Assembly (NCBI GenBank): GCA_021904315.1
Contig: CM038914.1
Coordinates: 2,294,001-2,358,000 of the forward strand
Source of the DNA: Sphagnum magellanicum
Taxonomy: Eukaryota > Streptophyta > Sphagnopsida > Sphagnales > Sphagnaceae
DNA length: 64,000 nt
Direction: 5' to 3'
The first letter of the stretch is position 1. Every line of letters begins with the position of its first letter. Below the pieces are notes generated by a model, which was not told where the DNA came from, made no database searches, and saw only the letters and a list, made by a program, of their open reading frames with translations. This document shows positions 10,941 to 21,939 of this stretch, piece after piece. Both the position numbers and the translations under genes were made by a program.

Positions 10941-12964
10941 GCTGGTTCAATTGTCAATTCAAGATCCATCCATTCTTTCAGGTAGCACTAAAAAACACAG
11001 TGGTTGCATTTTGCAAGTTCTTGGTGCAAATTTGCAAATTTAAATAGATCTCTCTCTCTCTCTCTCAAAGAAGCAAAGAGTGACTTCAATGGGTGTTTTT
11101 CTAGAACTTGTGAAGGACATTTATTGGACACTACTGAAGTAATGTCAAAAAAGTTTTGACCTAATTTTTTTGGGTGGATTCTCATCGGATCTCAGAAATA
11201 AGGCACAAAGAAAAGTTGTGCTGTAGAAAAAATTGCAGGCAATTGACACTGTACTGAACTATATGCAACAGGCCTGAAGTAGTGCTTGGAAAAAGTGGCT
11301 TTTTAAATGTGAAAATCCACTGAAATTGTGTGCTATTTCCTTTGGTATAGATGCAGTGATGTGCGACAGAGACTCCTTGAATGTGAAGTCCAGAGCATGT
11401 AGTCGTATGTTGTTGAACTGCTTAGGCAATTAACACAATATGATTGCCATTCAACTTTCTGAAAACTGTAAATTTAATGCTCTCTAGTTTATAGGAAAAC
11501 TAGCTTAGGTATTAAATTTCCCACAATTTTGTAATATTTTTGTAGTCAGCAAATTTGGTTTGTTGGAAATTTACATAGGGGAGTGTAAATTGCTTTATTA
11601 CAAGGTTTAAGTGAAATCTATTCATTTTGATTTGGCATTTCATAATGTTCAGATCAACTTATTCAAGAGATTTTTCAATGGTAATTGACAAGTGAATAAA
11701 TTGTTTTTGCAAGAAATAGTTTTTGCATTGAAATTGCAATATTTCGGGTTAAGAATAACATGTTATTGTAGCTAATGATAATTAGGATTTGTCAAAGGAA
11801 ATCTATCCAAGGCATTTGCAAACTTGTAATGAAGGCCTTAGACACTTCTTTAACTAATGCGCAATTTGATAATGATCATGTCAACAATCGAATGTTAATC
11901 ATTGGTGGTTTCAATTATTAGTGACCATTACAAGTTGCTTCCTCCTTTCAATGAGGCTACATTCCTTGATTTAAGGTGTTCTCTGTTTACTCTAAAAAAA
12001 ATTATAGCCAAATACTTTACAAGATTTGCATTCACATCCTTTTATTGTTCTAGTGTAATTTTTACTTTTCGATATTGACAAGTTGATGTGCAAAGCTTAT
12101 GAAAATTCCAACTTTGTTTTTCAACTATCAAGATTTCAAATCTCAATTGTTAAACCGCATTTCTTTCTACTATTAAATTATTTAAACATTTTGTGGCACA
12201 CATTGGTGTCAACTACATTATTTATACTATGCAACAATGTTGATTAGGTCACTGAAAAAATCATTGATAATTTGAAATTTATGTTATCATTGCATATCCA
12301 AGTAACAAACCAACATTAGTATCTAGTTTAATTTTGTTTAGTTACAACTAAATCTACAAAAGATGAAGAGAGGATTCAATCACCAAAAAAATGACAAGTT
12401 ATAGCATATAATATATCACAAATTTAGCATGTGACGAATTAATAATGAAAATTGTGCGAAATTTGTTCATTCATAAGTTTGTACATTTTACATATGAATA
12501 TGTCACGTATTAAAAACACATTTGACAGATAAATATGTTAACAATTGAAATACGAACCTTTTAATGAACAAATGTCACATGAATTTCACATCTTCCAATT
12601 AGTATGTATATTAAATTTGTTTTCAATGCACAATATCAATACATGAAACATATGAATTATGAATGAACGAATTTTGCACAATTTCCATTATTGATTTATA
12701 AGATGCTACATTTGTGATTTAAATGTTAATGAAATGGGGTTTATTCCAATGTTGAAAGGAAAGCTCATTGTTGTAACCTACATATTTTGTAGGTAATTCC
12801 CAATTTAAGGGACATAATATGAAAAAATAAAACATGTTATTGCCCTTTCTTGTCTAGGACAACAATTTAGTTATGTTTTTTTTGTTGAATATTATTTTGG
12901 GTTTGAAAATTGAAAACAAAATTATGTGGAACAAGTTCTACACATTGTAAATGTTCTTGCAACA
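10941..12964. other. ERO1 3' flank and AT-rich intergenic DNA
   Basis: I see no gene. A short TC run lies at 11049-11067. The first few hundred bases probably include the ERO1 3' untranslated region. The remainder is AT-rich, without long frames or clear repeats. Confidence 0.4.
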
Positions 12965-13398
12965 TCTCGTGTGGCATGTGCCATTGGCTCAAGTGTGAAC
13001 TCATTCCTAATGATAAAGCCCAATTGTGAAGAAAATAAATTTTTTTTAAAAAAATCCATTATGAAAATTATTCAAAACTCAATATCTCCCCTACCTTAAA
13101 TCTAAAAATTTTGAAATTTCCTCCAAGAAATCCCACCCATCAATTGCTTTCTAACAATATCAAGATTTTGCCCAAATTTCCCCAAAAAGATTTGTTTTGA
13201 TTTCATTGAATTTCAATGAAAATTTTGTTTAATATTCAATAATTCTTACATCATAAATTTAAACATTATCAAACCATTTTGGTGCGCCCCTATTCATCAA
13301 CAACTTTCAAATGTTACCAAGAGTGCAATGGAAAGTACCATAGTTTGGGAAATCTCCACACAATAAACATACAAAACAAACAAATTACCTTCCTTACT
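12965..13398 (-). mobile_element. Small Helitron copy, first of a head-to-tail pair
   Basis: This non-autonomous copy shares an ordered set of phrases with the elements at 13402, 28385 and 37522: a start like TGTGCCATTGG with GTGTGAAC, then TTCAATATCT, CACCTTAGGTCTAAA and GGCTTTCCAACAAT, then a partial second round of the last phrases. The 3' end reads CTCGTG instead of CTAGTG on the plus strand, so the terminal CTAG is altered. It carries no coding capacity. Both ends are inferred by comparison with the better copies. Confidence 0.6.
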
Positions 13399-13401
13399 AA
13401 A

Positions 13402-13863
13402 TATTAATGTGGCTTGTGCTACTAGCCAAAGTGTGAATAAGACTATATGTAATGGCTTTAAATGTGAACAAGATCTTGAAAGTAAAGTTCAATTGTGAAA
13501 AAATATTTTAAATTATTTTTTAGTTACAAAAATTACTCAAAATTCAATATCTCTCACAACTTAGGTCTAAACATTAAATGATAAACTCCATTAATTCCTA
13601 TTCGTTGAAGGCTTTCCAACAATAACAAGAAAGGGCCCCAATCTTTCTAAAATATGTTTTACATTTTATTGATTTTTTTTACAAGATTATTCAATATTTC
13701 ATTACTCGTACATCATAGGTCTAAACATTACCCAACAACATAGGTGTTCCCCTGCTTGTGGAGGGCTTTCCAACGGTACCAAGAACACAATGAAAAGCAC
13801 AATTGTTTGGGATATCTCAATGTGACAAACAAAACAAACAATCTACCTAATTTCATGGAAAGA
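13402..13863 (-). mobile_element. Small Helitron copy, second of a head-to-tail pair
   Basis: Same family and orientation as the preceding copy and directly beside it. The inferred 5' end is the minus-strand TC at 13863-13862, preceded by A, which matches the placement in the copy at 28385-28801. The expected 3' CTAG has decayed (AATGTGGC in place of CTAGTGTGGC). Internal landmarks CTTAGGTCTAAACATTA and GGGCTTTCCAAC are present. Confidence 0.6.
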
Positions 13864-15907
13864 TATAGAAAACAACAATGTGAAACGAATGAAAAAAATT
13901 AGTCATAATTAAAATCCTTGTGGTTAGAACAAGGGGTTAACATTTAAAGGCTAAGGATTGAAAGCCAACATTTGAAAACTCAATGATCATACCTATGATT
14001 GATAATCTGCCATTATTTCAAAAGAAATTGGTCCAAAAACCCCAATTTGAATATTTCAAAATTTCAAAAATCAAGTATAAGTATGCAAGGTTTTTATAAT
14101 ATCTTGAATTTATTGTGGTAACCCCATGGAGTGGATTGTGCCATTCATTATGCATGTCAAGGTTCAATTCTTGGAAGAGTTGGCATGGTGAGATCAAATT
14201 TTTAATTTGGCAAGGTGAGATCAATTTTTTTTTGTTTTTTTCTAACTCGTCTTCCTAAAAATTATTTAATGTTTAACATTAGTAATAGGTACAATATCAT
14301 GGGCACATGTGCAAATACAAAAATGAAATATGATTTGAAAGGTCTTAATAGTAAAAAATTAGTAAGAAGGAAAATGACAAACACATCTAATTTTTCACCG
14401 TGGTGTACTTTATTTTTATATGAATCATGCCTTAGGCCACCAAGTTCTTGCTTTACCAAGTGACAACTATTGCAATTTCATGATCTATTTCAATGTTGAA
14501 TGTTATGGTTTTTTGTGGTTTGCATCCAACTTTGGTTTCATGTTTATTAGGATTGCATCCAACTTTGGTTTCATGATAAGGAATGGCATTGAGGATGGGT
14601 GCAATTTATGATTGCATTATTGTAACATTATTGAAGTGTGTTGGAATAACTATTGTTTTATGAATTTCATGTGATTGTCACATTGGAATTATAGCATTTG
14701 CTTATGAAGGTTTAGTAACCATGACTCATAAGGGGAAGGGCTTGAATTTGAAGGTTGGGTGTGTTCTTTTGTAGTTTGCATTTGATTACTTGCAAGAAAT
14801 TTTATTTCAATAAATTCATAAAAGGTTTTGAGACCAAGGTTGGGGCAAATGTAAGCAAGCAAGTTTGGAACATGACAAATTTGAAACACTAATCCAAATG
14901 AAGGAGAGTGCCCTATTGTTTGAAACAAGGTTTGGAGGGATAAACCTTGTCCAAATCAAATGATTTGTGGCTCATTGGAAAGATTTTGAAAAAGGATACA
15001 ATATGTTGAACTTCTATTCTTTAATGAAAAAAAAATTGTTTAATTTATGTCCATTTGAAAAATTAGAACACAATTTGTCAAAAAGTGTCATCATCAATCA
15101 AACATCAATTTGGAAAGTCAAATAACATCCTATTAAGAAGCTTAACATGACCTTTGAAATCTCTCAACTAGATATACAACAATCTGTACTTACATATTCA
15201 ATTTGGTAAAGTTCCTTAGGAATTAAAATGTCTTGGTTTTGGGAGATGGACTTTGAAATTTTCAAAAGAAACCCATTCAAATGTAGCCTACATGGAGACA
15301 TGCAAAAAATGTGTTTTAACTTTGAGGGAGGAAGGGGAATTCACCTATTTTACCCAAAAGAAACACACTAAATACGAAGGAGGCATAAATTCCAACAAAT
15401 GGACATTTCATGTTGATTGGAGATATGGTGGATGCACCATTCATTGATGAATTCAAGTTGTATCCTATCTTGGGTAATCAAAGTCCTACTTTTGCTTACT
15501 GATGACATTCCAAGTGGCTAAGCCCATTTCAACTAGTGTTTTTTTTTTCAATTTTGTGATGTTGCTCAAATGGCAATCATCCATAAGTATATTTAGCCAA
15601 ATTTGGAAATATTCAAAATTTGAAAGTAGAAATCTTAATCACCTTTTCATATTTAAAGCAATTGTGGCAAATTTTGATGATTTTAAAATAAAGATTTGGG
15701 GGGAAAATTAAAAGGAATTTGAAATTCCTTTTTTAATTTTTTTTGCAAAATGACGCCACATCCAAAAAATCACTAACTTCAACCATAGCCATCCAATCAT
15801 TTTACAATATTCTAAACTTCAAATAGTGCCCAAATCATTTTATGAATGCATCTTTTCAATCCAAGGAAGAAAGTAATGAACCTATGGAAGATGCATCATA
15901 TATTATA
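13864..15907. other. AT-rich intergenic DNA
   Basis: I see no gene. Frames of up to about 80 codons occur on both strands but overlap each other, are of biased composition and match no family I know. Phrases such as TGCATCCAACTTTGGTTTCATG occur twice near 14520-14575 as a local direct repeat. Confidence 0.4.
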
Positions 15908-17969
15908 CTAGTGGGTGCCCGTGACCTTCGGCCACCATACTTTTGCATCATATGTATAAATGGTGGAGATTTTTTATAAAAAGGTTTTTTTTTAATGAAA
16001 AAGTTCACATATTGCCAAGCTTTTGCCCTAGTCTGGTCCTTCCAGATTTTCCGCTGTCGCCTCCTCCACAAGTTTATCAGCTTGTGTTGAGACCTGAAAA
16101 AGCTCCTTCATTTTGCCACTCACTATTGTGATCCTTTCGCTCATCTTTTTCCCCGCTTTAGTGCTAAAGGTGTCCAAAACACAACAGAAAGTTCGAAAAA
16201 CTTGAGACAAATTAAGATGCACAAAAATTGCAAGAATTGAGACAAATGAACACACTCAGAAATTGCAACAAAAAATGAGACAAAAATCAACACACATAAA
16301 AATTGCAAAAAGAACTTAGACAAAAGTCAACACACATAAAAATTGCAACAAAAACTGAGACAAAAATTGACAGACATAAGATTTGCAACAAAAACTTAGA
16401 CATATCAACTCACATAAAAATTGCAATAACTGAAAAAAAATCAATATACTCAAAAATTGCAACAAAAATTAAGAGAAAATAAAAAACACATAAAAATTGC
16501 AAAAACTGCAACAAAATCACACACACACACAAACACACAAAATAAATTACAAAAGCTGTGACAAACCAACACACACAGAAACACAAAAAATGTGAACAAC
16601 AATCTGTAAATTCAAAAAAATGAACAAACCGAAAGGGTGGCTTAAAAAAATTTATATATAAAAAAAAGAAACACAACACGCACAGATGGTAACAACACAA
16701 AAACCTAGTAATAACTAATAACTCAAAATAACTTGAAATTTGCAAACTTGATGATCAAAGTCGGAAATCAGTTAGACTTGAAGAAGAAGAAGAAGATGCC
16801 AACTTCGAATTCCGAAACTTTAGATCTCTGCAAACCCACAACAACAACAGAACAAAATAAAAATAGCCACCTCAAGAAGAGCCTTACTTACTTCCTTAAT
16901 TTCTCACGGACGGATCTGAAGAAGACCCAACATTGAAAAAAAAAAAGGAAAAAAAAAAACAGAAAAACCGGATGCAGTTTCCAAATTTGTAGAACCCTTT
17001 CTTATGCTAACTCGAAATTTGCAAACCTGATGATCAAAGTCGGAAATCAGCCAAATTTGAAGAAGAAGAAAAAGCTGCCAATTTCGAATTCCGAAACTTC
17101 AAATCTCTACAAACCCACAACAACAACAGAAGTTAATTTCTCACGGACGGATCTGAAGAAGACCCAACACTGGAAAAAAAAAAAAAAAAATAGAAAAATC
17201 GGATGCAGTTTCCAAATTTGTAAAACCCTTTCTTTTGCTAACTCGAAATTTGCAAACCTGATGATCAAAGTCGAAAATCAGTCGGACTTGAAGAAGAAGA
17301 AGCTGCCAACTTCGAATTTCGAAACTTCAGATCTCTGCAAACCCACAACAACAACAAAAGTTAATTTCTCACGGACGGAAAGTTGGAGTTGCACCAGTAC
17401 CCTGAGTTTGGTCATACATAGGGTGAGATTAAAAAAAAACATGCAAAAAAGTACATTGGCATTCAAGGGGGGTTGAAACTCAGGAAATTTTGATGGTTTC
17501 CTGAGTTTCACCTTGTCTTTCTTTTTTCCCTGAGCACCTCCACTGTTGTTACATAGATTTTCACTGCGCCTACCTTTATAGCTACTATAATTACTCTCGA
17601 ACCTTGTGCATTTAAATGCTGAGATGCAGCATTTCGTACCGAGTTTCAGCATTTCATCCTGAGAGTTAATAAAATTTCCTCACTTTGCGGATTACTACCA
17701 CCACTAAAAGAGGGGTTAGGGGTTGAAAGAAGTCCCAAAGACAGGGTGAAGACAGGGTGACTTTTACGGATATCTCTATTATAGTCCATAAAAATAGTTG
17801 TTTGCACATTGAAAAAGAATGAGGTACTTACTTACTTACTTAGGACAACTCAGGTTAGTGGGTTCCCGTGACCTTCGGCCACTGTGAAGTCCCCCGGTTT
17901 CTTTAAACTTGGTTCGCGTTTTAGTTTTTTGTAGAAACTTTTTTATTTTTTATTTTTATTATTATTTTG

Positions 17970-18280
17970 TGATCATCCAGCCGGACGGACATTTCATCCA
18001 TCCCCTTAATTGGGACGGGCAGTAGCTAAAAGAAAAAAAACTTCCCCTAAATCCGTCCCGTCATCAAGCTGGACGGACATTTCATCCATCCCCTTAATTG
18101 GGACGGACAGTAGCTAAAAGAAAAAAAAGGTAGTCTTGGTCAATACAAAAAGAAAATAAAATTGATTCTGGGCTGTCCAAGGCTTAAATATTTTTTTTTT
18201 GGTCTTCCCCTAAATCCGTCCCATCATCAAGCCAGACGGACATTTCATCCGTCCCCTTAATCGGGACAGACAGTAGCTTG
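17970..18280. repeat. Three GGACGGACATTTCATCC repeats inside the Helitron mosaic
   Basis: A block of about 55 bp, GACGGACATTTCATCC then CCCCTTAAT, GGGAC and CAGTAGCT, occurs three times near 17985, 18070 and 18235. The spacing is uneven because an extra stretch lies before the third. The blocks are GC-richer than the surroundings. Confidence 0.75.
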
Positions 18281-20154
18281 TGTGAACCCCGTGCATAATA
18301 CACAGGTGTGTTATTTCAACAATGTTTGGTTGATGTTTTTGGTTGTTTAAAAAAAAAAAAAAAAAATTCAAACAACTATTGGTCCCCCTCGCCCTGGTCC
18401 TTAACTGTCCGTGGCCACTGTCCGTCCGGAGTCAGGGGAAGGAACCTTGGAGAAGAGGAGATCTGCCAAGAGGTTCAGAAGCCCTGGCCTGCCCCTCTCC
18501 CATGCTCGCTCATCTTCTTCCCTGATTCAGTGCTAAAGGTGTCCAAAACACAACAAAAAGTTCCAAAAACCTGAGACAAATCAACACCCACAAAAATTGC
18601 AAGAATTGAAACAAATCAACACACTCACAAATTGCAACAAAAACTGAGACAAAAATCAACACACATAAAAATTGCAAACAGAACTTAGACAAAAGTCAAC
18701 ACACATAAAAATTGCAACAAAAACTGAGACAAAAATTGACAGACATAAGATTTGCAACAAAAACTCAGACAAATCAACTCACATAAAAATCGCAGTAACT
18801 GACAAAAAACAATATACTCAAAAATTGCAACAAAAATTGAGAGAAAATAAAAAACACATAAAAATTGCAAAAACTGCAACAAAATCACACACACACACAA
18901 ACACACAAAATAAATTACAAAAGCTGTGACAAACCAATACACACACAAACACAAAAAATGTGAACAACAATCCCAAAACACAGAAATCAAATGCTCTGTA
19001 AATTCAGAAAAATGAACAAACCGAAAGGGTGGCTTAAAAAAATTTATATAAAAAAAAAGAAACACAACACGCATAGATGGTAACAACACAAAAACCTGTT
19101 AATAACTAATAACTCGAAATAACTTGAAATTTGCAAACCTGATGATCAAAGTCGAAAATCAGCCAGACTTGAAGAAGAAGAAGAAGCTGCCAACTTCGAA
19201 TTCCGAAATTTCAGATCTCTGCAAACCCACAACAACAACAGAACAAAATAAAAATAGCCACCTCAAGAAGAGCCTTACTTACTTCCTTAATTTCTCACGG
19301 ACGGATCTGAAGAAGACCCAACACTGAAAAAAAAAATAGAAAAACTGGATGCAATTTCCAAATTTGTAAAACCCTTTTTTATGCTAACTCGAAATTTGCA
19401 AACCTGATAATCAAAGTCGGAAATCAGTCAGACTTGAAGAAGAAAAAAAAGCTGCCAACTTCGAAGGGGGCAAATTAACAAATTATGTTCAAGAACCCCC
19501 AGAGTCTAATTCCACATCATTACTTTGTTTAAGTGATGGGTTTTCAGTTTTAATGCTCTATGAAAATTTGCAAGCATCACCAATACTGTTTTCCAGTTGT
19601 TGGGTTGGTTCCATCCAAAAGCCCCCACCCTTCCTTCCCTGAGTTTGGTCATACACAGGGTGAGATTAAAAAAAAACATGCAAAAAAGTACATTGGCATT
19701 CAAGGGGGGTTGAAACTCAGGAAATTTTGATGGTTTCCTGAGTTTCACCTTGTCTTTCTTTTTCCCCTGAGCGCCTCCACTGTTGTTACATAGATTTTCA
19801 CTGCGCCTACCTTTACAGCTACTATAATTACTCTCGAACCTTGTGCATTTAAATGCTGAGATGCAGCATTTCGTACCGAGTTTCAGCATTTCATCCTGAG
19901 ATTTAATAAAATTTCCTTACTTTGCGGATTACTACCACCACTAAAAGAGGGGTTAGGGGTTGAAAGGAGGCCCAAAGACAGGGCGAAGACAGGGTGACTT
20001 TTACGGATATCTCTATTAGTGTCCATAAAAATAGCTGTTTGCACATTGAAAAAGAATGAGGTACTTACTTACTTAGGACAACTCAGGCTTCCTTTTTTTT
20101 TCTTGCAGGCTGCAGACTTTGGCAATGAAAAAGTCATGGAAATTATAGAACTGG

Positions 20155-20320
20155 TGCCTCCCGTCCCCGTGCCATAGCCACCGGCTCCAGGACCTCCTCC
20201 CGCACCACAACCCCCGGCTCCAGGACCTCCTCTCGCACCACAACCCTCGGCTCCCGTACCTCCTCCGGCACCATATCCCCCGGCTCCAGGAGCTCCTCGG
20301 GCACCATATCCACCACCAGC
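20155..20320 (-). repeat. 33-bp repeats coding Gly/Ala-rich units on the minus strand
   Basis: Four 33-bp units (plus strand starting GGCTCCAGGACCTCC) lie at about 20182-20313. On the minus strand they keep one frame open as 11-residue GAGGxGAxGGPGAGG-like units, within an open stretch at 20069-20557. On the plus strand a pyrimidine tract and TTGCAG (near 20095-20107) precede an open AADFGNEKVMEIIELVPP peptide, so a captured exon in either direction is possible. I do not call a gene: the frame lies in a transposon mosaic and its length is explained by the in-frame repeats. Confidence 0.5.
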
Positions 20321-20560
20321 TGCTGCTGCAGGAGCTCCAGTACCGTATCCAGCTATGGCCATGTCCAAAACCCCAAAGCATTTTCTACCTTCCCCACGGA
20401 CGGATGAGGGGACGGATGACAGACGGGACGGAGGGATGGATGGAAAGGACGACGGATGAGAAGGACGACCAGCCAAGGACGACAAAACCACCGATATTAT
20501 AGAAGTAGACAAAGAGTCGTTGTGCCCTTCATAGAATCTTAAATATGTTGAGCCCAATGT

Positions 20561-21939
20561 GAATCCAACTGAGTCTATGGTAATCCATGATCTAGTTTTG
20601 ACTACAATTTGGATTAATCACCTCCTTTGTATTTTTGAGTAGACGAAATGATCAAGGAATGAATGTCATTTTGTTCTTATCACTTTAAACTCTTACACCT
20701 TTATTTCAATCGTCCTGAACTAAAGAACATGCCTTGGTTGCACAATTCTACTACCTATTGTTAAATCTAGAGTTAATAATAATAATACTTATTTATTAAT
20801 AGAAACAATAATAAAGTTATGAAACATTGTGCATTTTTCCAATGGGGTTTGAATGTAGTTGCATGTAATTGCATTCCACCAACCCTATACCCAACACTTG
20901 ACCTAGAACTAATAGTGAGTTTAGGTGAAGATTGCTAGTTCATAAACACCTGAAGTGAAGATCTAACTATTGCAAGTTTTAAGTTACATGATAATGAAAA
21001 TGATTTCTCGATGTGGAGGACCTTAAGAACATGTTTCATGTTGAGCTATTATTACCCTTTGCTGCTTCAAATCATGTTGGCCCCATTTGCAGGCATTATA
21101 GATATCAAAATCGGATGCATGTTGTTTTCTGGTGTAATCAAATTACTCAACAAGCTTTTGCTTGGTCAATCTCCTCAGACCATGGGGTTGCCATACATTG
21201 TCATGAGAAGAATTTTCTTTGATGTCGGGATGTGTATACAACTTGGTTCACATCCTTCAAGATAACATCCTCAACACATTTTTTAGCACAGGTGGTCAGC
21301 ACCACCACAGTTTTGTGCCACTAAGAGAAGGATACAAACCAGGCTCCAAGTTTTCTGCAGATTTGGCTAGAAGATGAAAGATTTCCACTCAGACAATTCA
21401 TACAAATATTATCTAGTGGCATCATAATCCCCTAGACAGGCAGAAAACTAAAGTCAAGATGAAAATGAATGTTTATCAGAAGATTTATATACAGGAACAT
21501 AAGCTCAAGGCAAATAACCTGCATGCCTACTCTGTTCCTCTTTTCCTGTCCCCTGTTTGTTGGAAGAAATGTTCTAACTCTGTCCTTTTCTTAGATTCAG
21601 CCCGCAGGTTTGAAACATGAAGGTGGCTCATGAAGGAAGAGAGAGTGATAGCAAAGCTTAGAATAGTAAACATTGTGTAATACTCTACATCCACAAAGCT
21701 AATGGTGCTGTCAACAAAGTGGTAGTGGTGATATCAAACAACAAAAGAAACTAACAAAACCAGAAACTGTGGAAGGGAGAAAACAGGATATACCTCGTAG
21801 CAGCTATGCCTGCCACTCAGAATGAGACATGTGGTGCCTGTGCTCTCACTAATGTAAAATGGTAATGGGAGGCATCTACAAGAAACCATCCACTGAAACT
21901 TCTGTAGATAGCTCTCCTACTGAGGCCCTATGATCCTGC
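20561..21939. other. Intergenic DNA and CDF 3' flank
   Basis: I see no gene that I can support. Two overlapping plus-strand frames at 21011-21265 are short and match nothing I know. The part from about 21300 to 21939 is less AT-rich and probably holds the 3' untranslated region of the CDF gene, which is read towards it. Confidence 0.4.

Larger units (their letters stand above)
15908..20560 (-). mobile_element. Mosaic of duplicated and nested Helitron-like elements
   Basis: Three minus-strand Helitron 3' termini are visible. At 15908 the minus strand ends with a hairpin (plus positions 15921-15935, GTGACCTTCGGCCAC) and then CACTAG next to a host T. At 17855 the same hairpin (17868-17882) ends in CTAA. 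At 18277 a second hairpin type ends in CAAG, a damaged CTAG; this one matches the intact element at 41112-41449. Between them lies a duplicated body, about 16139-17854 and 18509-20088, of AC-rich then GAAG-rich sequence. The first body has three copies and the second two of a ~210-260 bp sub-repeat containing GAAATTTGCAAACCTGATGA. Short frames in it (KKKKLPTSNSE type) follow the repeats and are not genes. I could not assign the 5' ends. Confidence 0.7.

Noticed and set aside
16410-19089. Cys/Phe/Val-rich minus-strand frames (VYWFVTAFVIYFVCLCV type), membrane-protein-like
   Set aside because: They are the complement of an AC-rich, CACACA-type stretch present in both duplicated bodies. Hydrophobicity comes from base composition.
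16733-19327. Repeated frames with KKKKLPTSNSE and TTTTEQNKNSHLKK peptides
   Set aside because: They follow the sub-repeat copies of the Helitron mosaic, start in purine runs and differ in phase between copies. Not genes.
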